Shown here piece after piece: positions 60,629-64,000 of a stretch of DNA of 64,000 bases. Below the pieces are notes generated by a model. The model worked only from the letters and a program-made list of their open reading frames with translations. It did not search any database and was not told the origin of the DNA. Location of the stretch: contig CM068547.1 in NCBI GenBank assembly GCA_035048495.1, positions 32,558,502 to 32,622,501 on the forward strand. Direction: 5' to 3'. Every line of letters starts with the position of its first letter. Position 1 is the stretch's first letter. Origin of the DNA: Euptelea pleiosperma. Its lineage: Eukaryota > Streptophyta > Magnoliopsida > Ranunculales > Eupteleaceae. The position numbers were made by a program, and so were the translations under genes.

Positions 60629-60833
60629 ACTGTTAATCTCAAACTTCTGCACTAAGAGAACTCGAAAGATTTTTATTTTGATCTATTATGAATTATGGTA
60701 ATTTTTTAAAATTATTTCGAAGTATTTTATTTTTTATTTTTATCACATCCCGGATCTTGGGTAAACTGATCCAGGTGCCAGGGTCTGGGGCGTGACAACT
60801 GTTAATCTCAAGCTTCTGCACTAAGAGAACTCG
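60489..60833. repeat. Tandem duplication spanning the LTR edge and its flank
   Basis: 60489-60668 and 60669-60833 are near-identical, with a period of 180 bp. They share TTTTATTTTGATCTATTATG, GGATCTTGGGTAAAC and ACTGTTAATCTCAA plus CTTCTGCACTAAGAGAACTC. Each copy holds the last 140 bp of the solo LTR plus about 40 bp of adjoining DNA, so the duplication followed the insertion. Confidence 0.8.
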
Positions 60834-61674
60834 TACCAAATTAACCTCTTTGCCCAAAAAACTAGAAAGAAAAACTCATAAAGAAACAATACTGTTTCTA
60901 TTCAGGTGCGTACAATAATTGTCTTTTAGTGAGATATAACATCAGTATATAAATACTAGAAAACAGAAACTATCTAAGCTTAGGGACCAAATATATGCTC
61001 ACGTCACAGAGAAAAAGTTTTTCACGAATCTGTGCACAACAGCTGGTAGATAAGTCAGAAGTGAAAAGATAATTAGTAAATAATTAAATTAATTAAAAAT
61101 TTGCATAAAAAGATAGACACGCATGTGTCACACGCACAACACGACATGGTGAGGCGGGCGGGCATAGCGCATGTGTGTGCTTTTTAGGGATGCATGGCTG
61201 TGCCTAAGGGATCCAAATTAAAGAACCAAGTTTCTTGTGTTTATATGATGTGGGACTAAACAACGAGAGAGTGAAGAGGAAAAATGAGAAATAGCATAAA
61301 GTTCCATTAGAAGAAGAAAAAAAATGCATTTTTTTGTTTCAAAAAGCATAAATCAAGCAAAAGACCAAGATGTGATTAAAATTACCAACATAACGGGGTT
61401 AGGGCGTTACGGTTCTAACCACGACCCTATTTTAAACCATGAATGAAGGTATAAGAGGATAATCCAAAATAGCTGATTTCTTAGGGGTACTACAGAAAAT
61501 ACCCTATTTATTTTTGGGTTCTTACCTTTTTTTTGTGGGTTCTTATATTCCCTCTTTTGGACACGTTACAAGGTGCTATTGGGCTGAAACTTGAATCATT
61601 TTTATGCGAATCAACTTTGGATGTGCGCATGTGGTTTTAACCAGGGACTGCCATACATGAAGCGTACCATCTTC

Positions 61675-61762
61675 AGCCACGTCTGTATGAGCCAAGTGGA
61701 TGCTTGGTCGATCCCTGGGTGGACCCACAAACAAAAAAAAATCAGCCATGCATATTGGTGAT
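61675..61762. repeat. FB-family left-arm fragment
   Basis: GAGCCAAGTGGATGCTTGGTC and GATCCCTGGGTGGACCCAC and AATCAGCC follow the left-arm order and stop exactly where the next FB element begins. Confidence 0.45.
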
Positions 61763-62146
61763 GAGTAAACCTTCGCTCACACCGGGCTGTGAGTGAAGCC
61801 GATCACAGCCCACAATACGAGCCATATAGCACACTCTTAGAGCTAGAGGTCACTGACCGTATGGATGTTTGGCCAGTCCCTCGGTGGACTTGCGAACCAA
61901 AAATCAGCATGATTAGTGATTTACAACCTTTGGATCTTTGCACCCAAATAACGTACAAATTCTTCCGGTCAACATCAACCCATGAAAATAACTTCAATCC
62001 AACGCTTAGAAATCACTGATCAGGTTTATTTTTGGTTTGTAGGTCCACCTAGTGATTGGCCAAACATCCATATGGTCAGCATATCCACTAAGAGTATGCC
62101 ATGTGGCTCCTATTGTGGGATGTGATTGGCTTCGCTCAAAGCCCGA
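61763..62146. repeat. FB-family foldback, nearly complete, nested
   Basis: It starts GAGTAAACCTTCGCTCAC, identical to the reference terminus. It has both arms and ends GATTGGCTTCGCTCAAAGCC, where another MITE is joined. The open frames on both strands here are arm sequence. Confidence 0.75.
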
Positions 62147-62147
62147 A

Positions 62148-62397
62148 GGGTGTGTTTGATTGCCAATTTTCTCTTGGGGAAAACATAAATTTTTTCTTGT
62201 TTGATAATCATTTTAAATTGAAAAATTCTTCACGAGAAAATGAGATTTTTCTATCCAAGCCTGGAATTCATTTCCGTTCTACATAAGTCAGAATTTGTTT
62301 CCGTGGAAATTCACCCTTATCAAACAGTCAGCTCGATTTTCCCAAGAAAATTTTCTATGAAAATAATAAAAAATTTCTATGCAATCAAACAGGCCTT
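62148..62397. mobile_element. hAT-like MITE joined to FB elements
   Basis: The left end GGGTGTGTTTGATTGCC and right end GCAATCAAACAGGCCTT are inverted. The interior is AT-rich with CAAACA/TGTTTG words. It lies between an FB right end and an FB centre. Confidence 0.55.
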
Positions 62398-62560
62398 AAA
62401 TAATGTTCGAATTCCACAGTTAAAACTCAACCCATAAAGAAGACTCAAATCCAACAGCTAGAAATCAACAATCGGACTGATTTTTGCTCTATAGGTCCTG
62501 ATGACCAAACATCCATATGGTTAGTGGTCTCAAAGAGTGTGCCACGTGGGTGATGATATC
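62398..62560. repeat. FB-family half copy
   Basis: It starts in the element centre (AATAATGTTCGAATTCCAC) and continues to the right arm (ACCAAACATCCATATGGTTAG, GTGTGCCACGTGG). Confidence 0.55.
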
Positions 62561-62634
62561 ATAGACCTAGGTTCAAAACCCATCTTCACCGAGTTACTGG
62601 TCTCTTTAAAAACAGGCTTAACTACTAAAAAAAA

Positions 62635-62911
62635 GGGTGTGTTTGGGAAGAGAAGTAAAAGCACTTCTATTTGTAGTAGAAGTTACTAGTTGATTTTTAA
62701 CCTCCAAAAAAGTCACAGAAATTAAAAGCGGTCGGAAGCGTTCTAATTTTTGAGAAGTAATTTCTCTTAGAAGTTAACTTTTAATTTTTAGCTTCAGTTT
62801 TAAGTTAATTTTTAACTTTTCAAAAGTTAAAATATAAAACACATCCAAACTAACTTTTTGGCTTAAAAAAAAGTCAATAAGTTACTTATTTTTGTGTTGC
62901 TAAACGCCCCC
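62635..62911. mobile_element. hAT-like MITE
   Basis: The left end GGGTGTGTTTGGGAAG and right end GCTAAACGCCCC are partly inverted. The interior holds GAAGTTA/TAACTTTT inverted words, and no frame is conserved. Confidence 0.5.
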
Positions 62912-63378
62912 TAACTCTTTATAAATTCATGTTGACACATGGGAAAGGTTAGGTGAAACAAGTGGACCCCACCAACTCAACTGCCAAGTGTAAGTTTCTT
63001 ATCTCCATTGTCTGTGTAGAGAGCACCCACTATTTTTTTATTTTTTTTTTATTTTAGTTATTACTCAGTACCTGCAGAATACTAATCTGCGCCGTGGTGT
63101 ACTCCTGACTTTAAGTTTGAACGCTACAAAGTCCGTGACCTTTTTAAGAAGGGAACATTGTCATTTACTATTGGGTGGGGTCGACCATACTATTCGCAGA
63201 TTCAGTGATGGGATCTGACGATAATTGTCACCCAATGTTGGATGCAAGGAGCAGTCAATACCCTTAAGATTCTGCCACGTGTATTTGAGAAACTTGAGAC
63301 CTTTGTAACCTGTTCCCCTATTTGCTATATAAACTCACTTTGTAGAACTTCCATCCAACTTGTAATGATGATCAAAGG

Positions 63379-63895
63379 CTACCACCTAAAAATGCCACGT
63401 GGCATACTCTGAGAGACTAATGACCTTATGGATGTTTGGCCTGTCCGGGCCCTATGTGGACCTATAGATTTTTAGTCTTTTTCATGGGTTGATTTTCGAA
63501 CATGGGATTCGAGCATTATTTTGAGGTACTCATATCCAATGGCTAGAAATTATAAATCAGACTATTTTTTGGTATATAGGTCCACCTAGGGAATCTATGA
63601 GAGAATCTTTGATCAGGCGTCCAAACACTACCTAAAAATGCCACGTAGCATACTCTGAGAGACTAATGACCTTATGGATGTTTGGCCCGTCCCTATGTGG
63701 ATCTATATATTTTTAGTCTTTTTCATGGGTTGATTTTCAAATGTGGGATTCGAACATTATTTTGAGGTACTCATATCCAATGGCAAAAAATGATAAATCA
63801 GACTATTTTTTTGGTATGTAGGTCCATCTAGGGATGGGACAAACATTCACACTTGGTCATTAGCCTCTAATAGTGTGCCTCGTGGCAAAAATGAA
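63379..63895. repeat. Two FB-type elements in direct tandem, about 247 bp period
   Basis: Copy 1 (63379-63625) and copy 2 (63626-63895) both start CTACC(A)CCTAAAAATGCCACG-like sequence. They share ACTCTGAGAGACTAATGACC, TTATGGATGTTTGGCC, TCTTTTTCATGGGTTGATTT and ATTTTGAGGTACTCATATCC. Only copy 2 keeps its right outer arm (CTCTAATAGTGTGCC). Confidence 0.75.
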
Positions 63896-64000
63896 AATTA
63901 AGAAAAGAAAATGAAAAACTTGTTGCCAAGGTCTCTAAGTTTCTCAGGTACACATGGTGCAATTTCATTGGTGTTGGGACACTTTTTGTATCCAACAAGT

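Noticed and set aside
1..64000. CRISPR arrays, bacterial-type operons or rRNA genes
   Set aside because: None seen. The window is plant nuclear DNA with split genes, and the repeats are transposon-derived or simple sequence.

Overview
This is nuclear DNA from a flowering plant. The genes are split into many short exons by AT-rich introns with GT-AG borders. Two encode chloroplast-targeted enzymes, one encodes a plant-specific GAGA-binding transcription factor, and the spaces between them are packed with plant transposon debris. I cannot name the species. The intron-rich genes and the abundant long foldback elements would suit a woody angiosperm, perhaps a magnoliid, but that is a guess.

Five protein-coding genes are well supported by exons that join in frame. 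From left to right they are: (1) a DEAD-box RNA helicase of the RH5/STRS1 type on the minus strand (2769-10398), whose 3' end lies beyond the left edge; (2) plastid lipoyl synthase LIP1p on the plus strand (15031-21578, 7 exons, 393 residues); (3) a secretory carrier membrane protein, SCAMP, on the plus strand (24370-36831, 12 exons, 268 residues); (4) chloroplast phosphoribulokinase, PRK, on the plus strand (39739-42487, 5 exons, 408 residues); (5) a BASIC PENTACYSTEINE (BPC, class I) transcription factor on the minus strand (50850-51701, one coding exon, 283 residues). A possible short gene with a TATA box starts near 46419 on the minus strand. From memory, RH5, SCAMP and PRK also lie close together on Arabidopsis chromosome 1, so part of this window may be an old conserved block.

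The rest is mobile or repeated DNA. RTE-type LINE remains lie at 1-1660 and 48044-48480, and L1-type remains at 34065-35625 (inside the last SCAMP intron) and 48820-49390. There is a tRNA-derived SINE, a 332-bp TRIM element with a 5-bp target duplication, two solo LTRs, a Helitron-like element and several hAT-like MITEs. The commonest repeat is a foldback element with at least 15 full or partial copies. One complete copy has a 9-bp target duplication, as Mutator-like elements do, and the arms often carry a GCCACGTGGC palindrome. Copies sit just upstream of the helicase, LIP1p and SCAMP genes. The region right of 53.6 kb has no host gene I can recognise and is almost entirely nested repeats.

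The most unusual structure is upstream of the BPC gene. About 0.6 kb of leader or intron holds four tandem copies of a unit, each with a short upstream reading frame starting ATGACCCAG, flanked by the (GA)n/(CT)n tracts that BPC proteins themselves bind.
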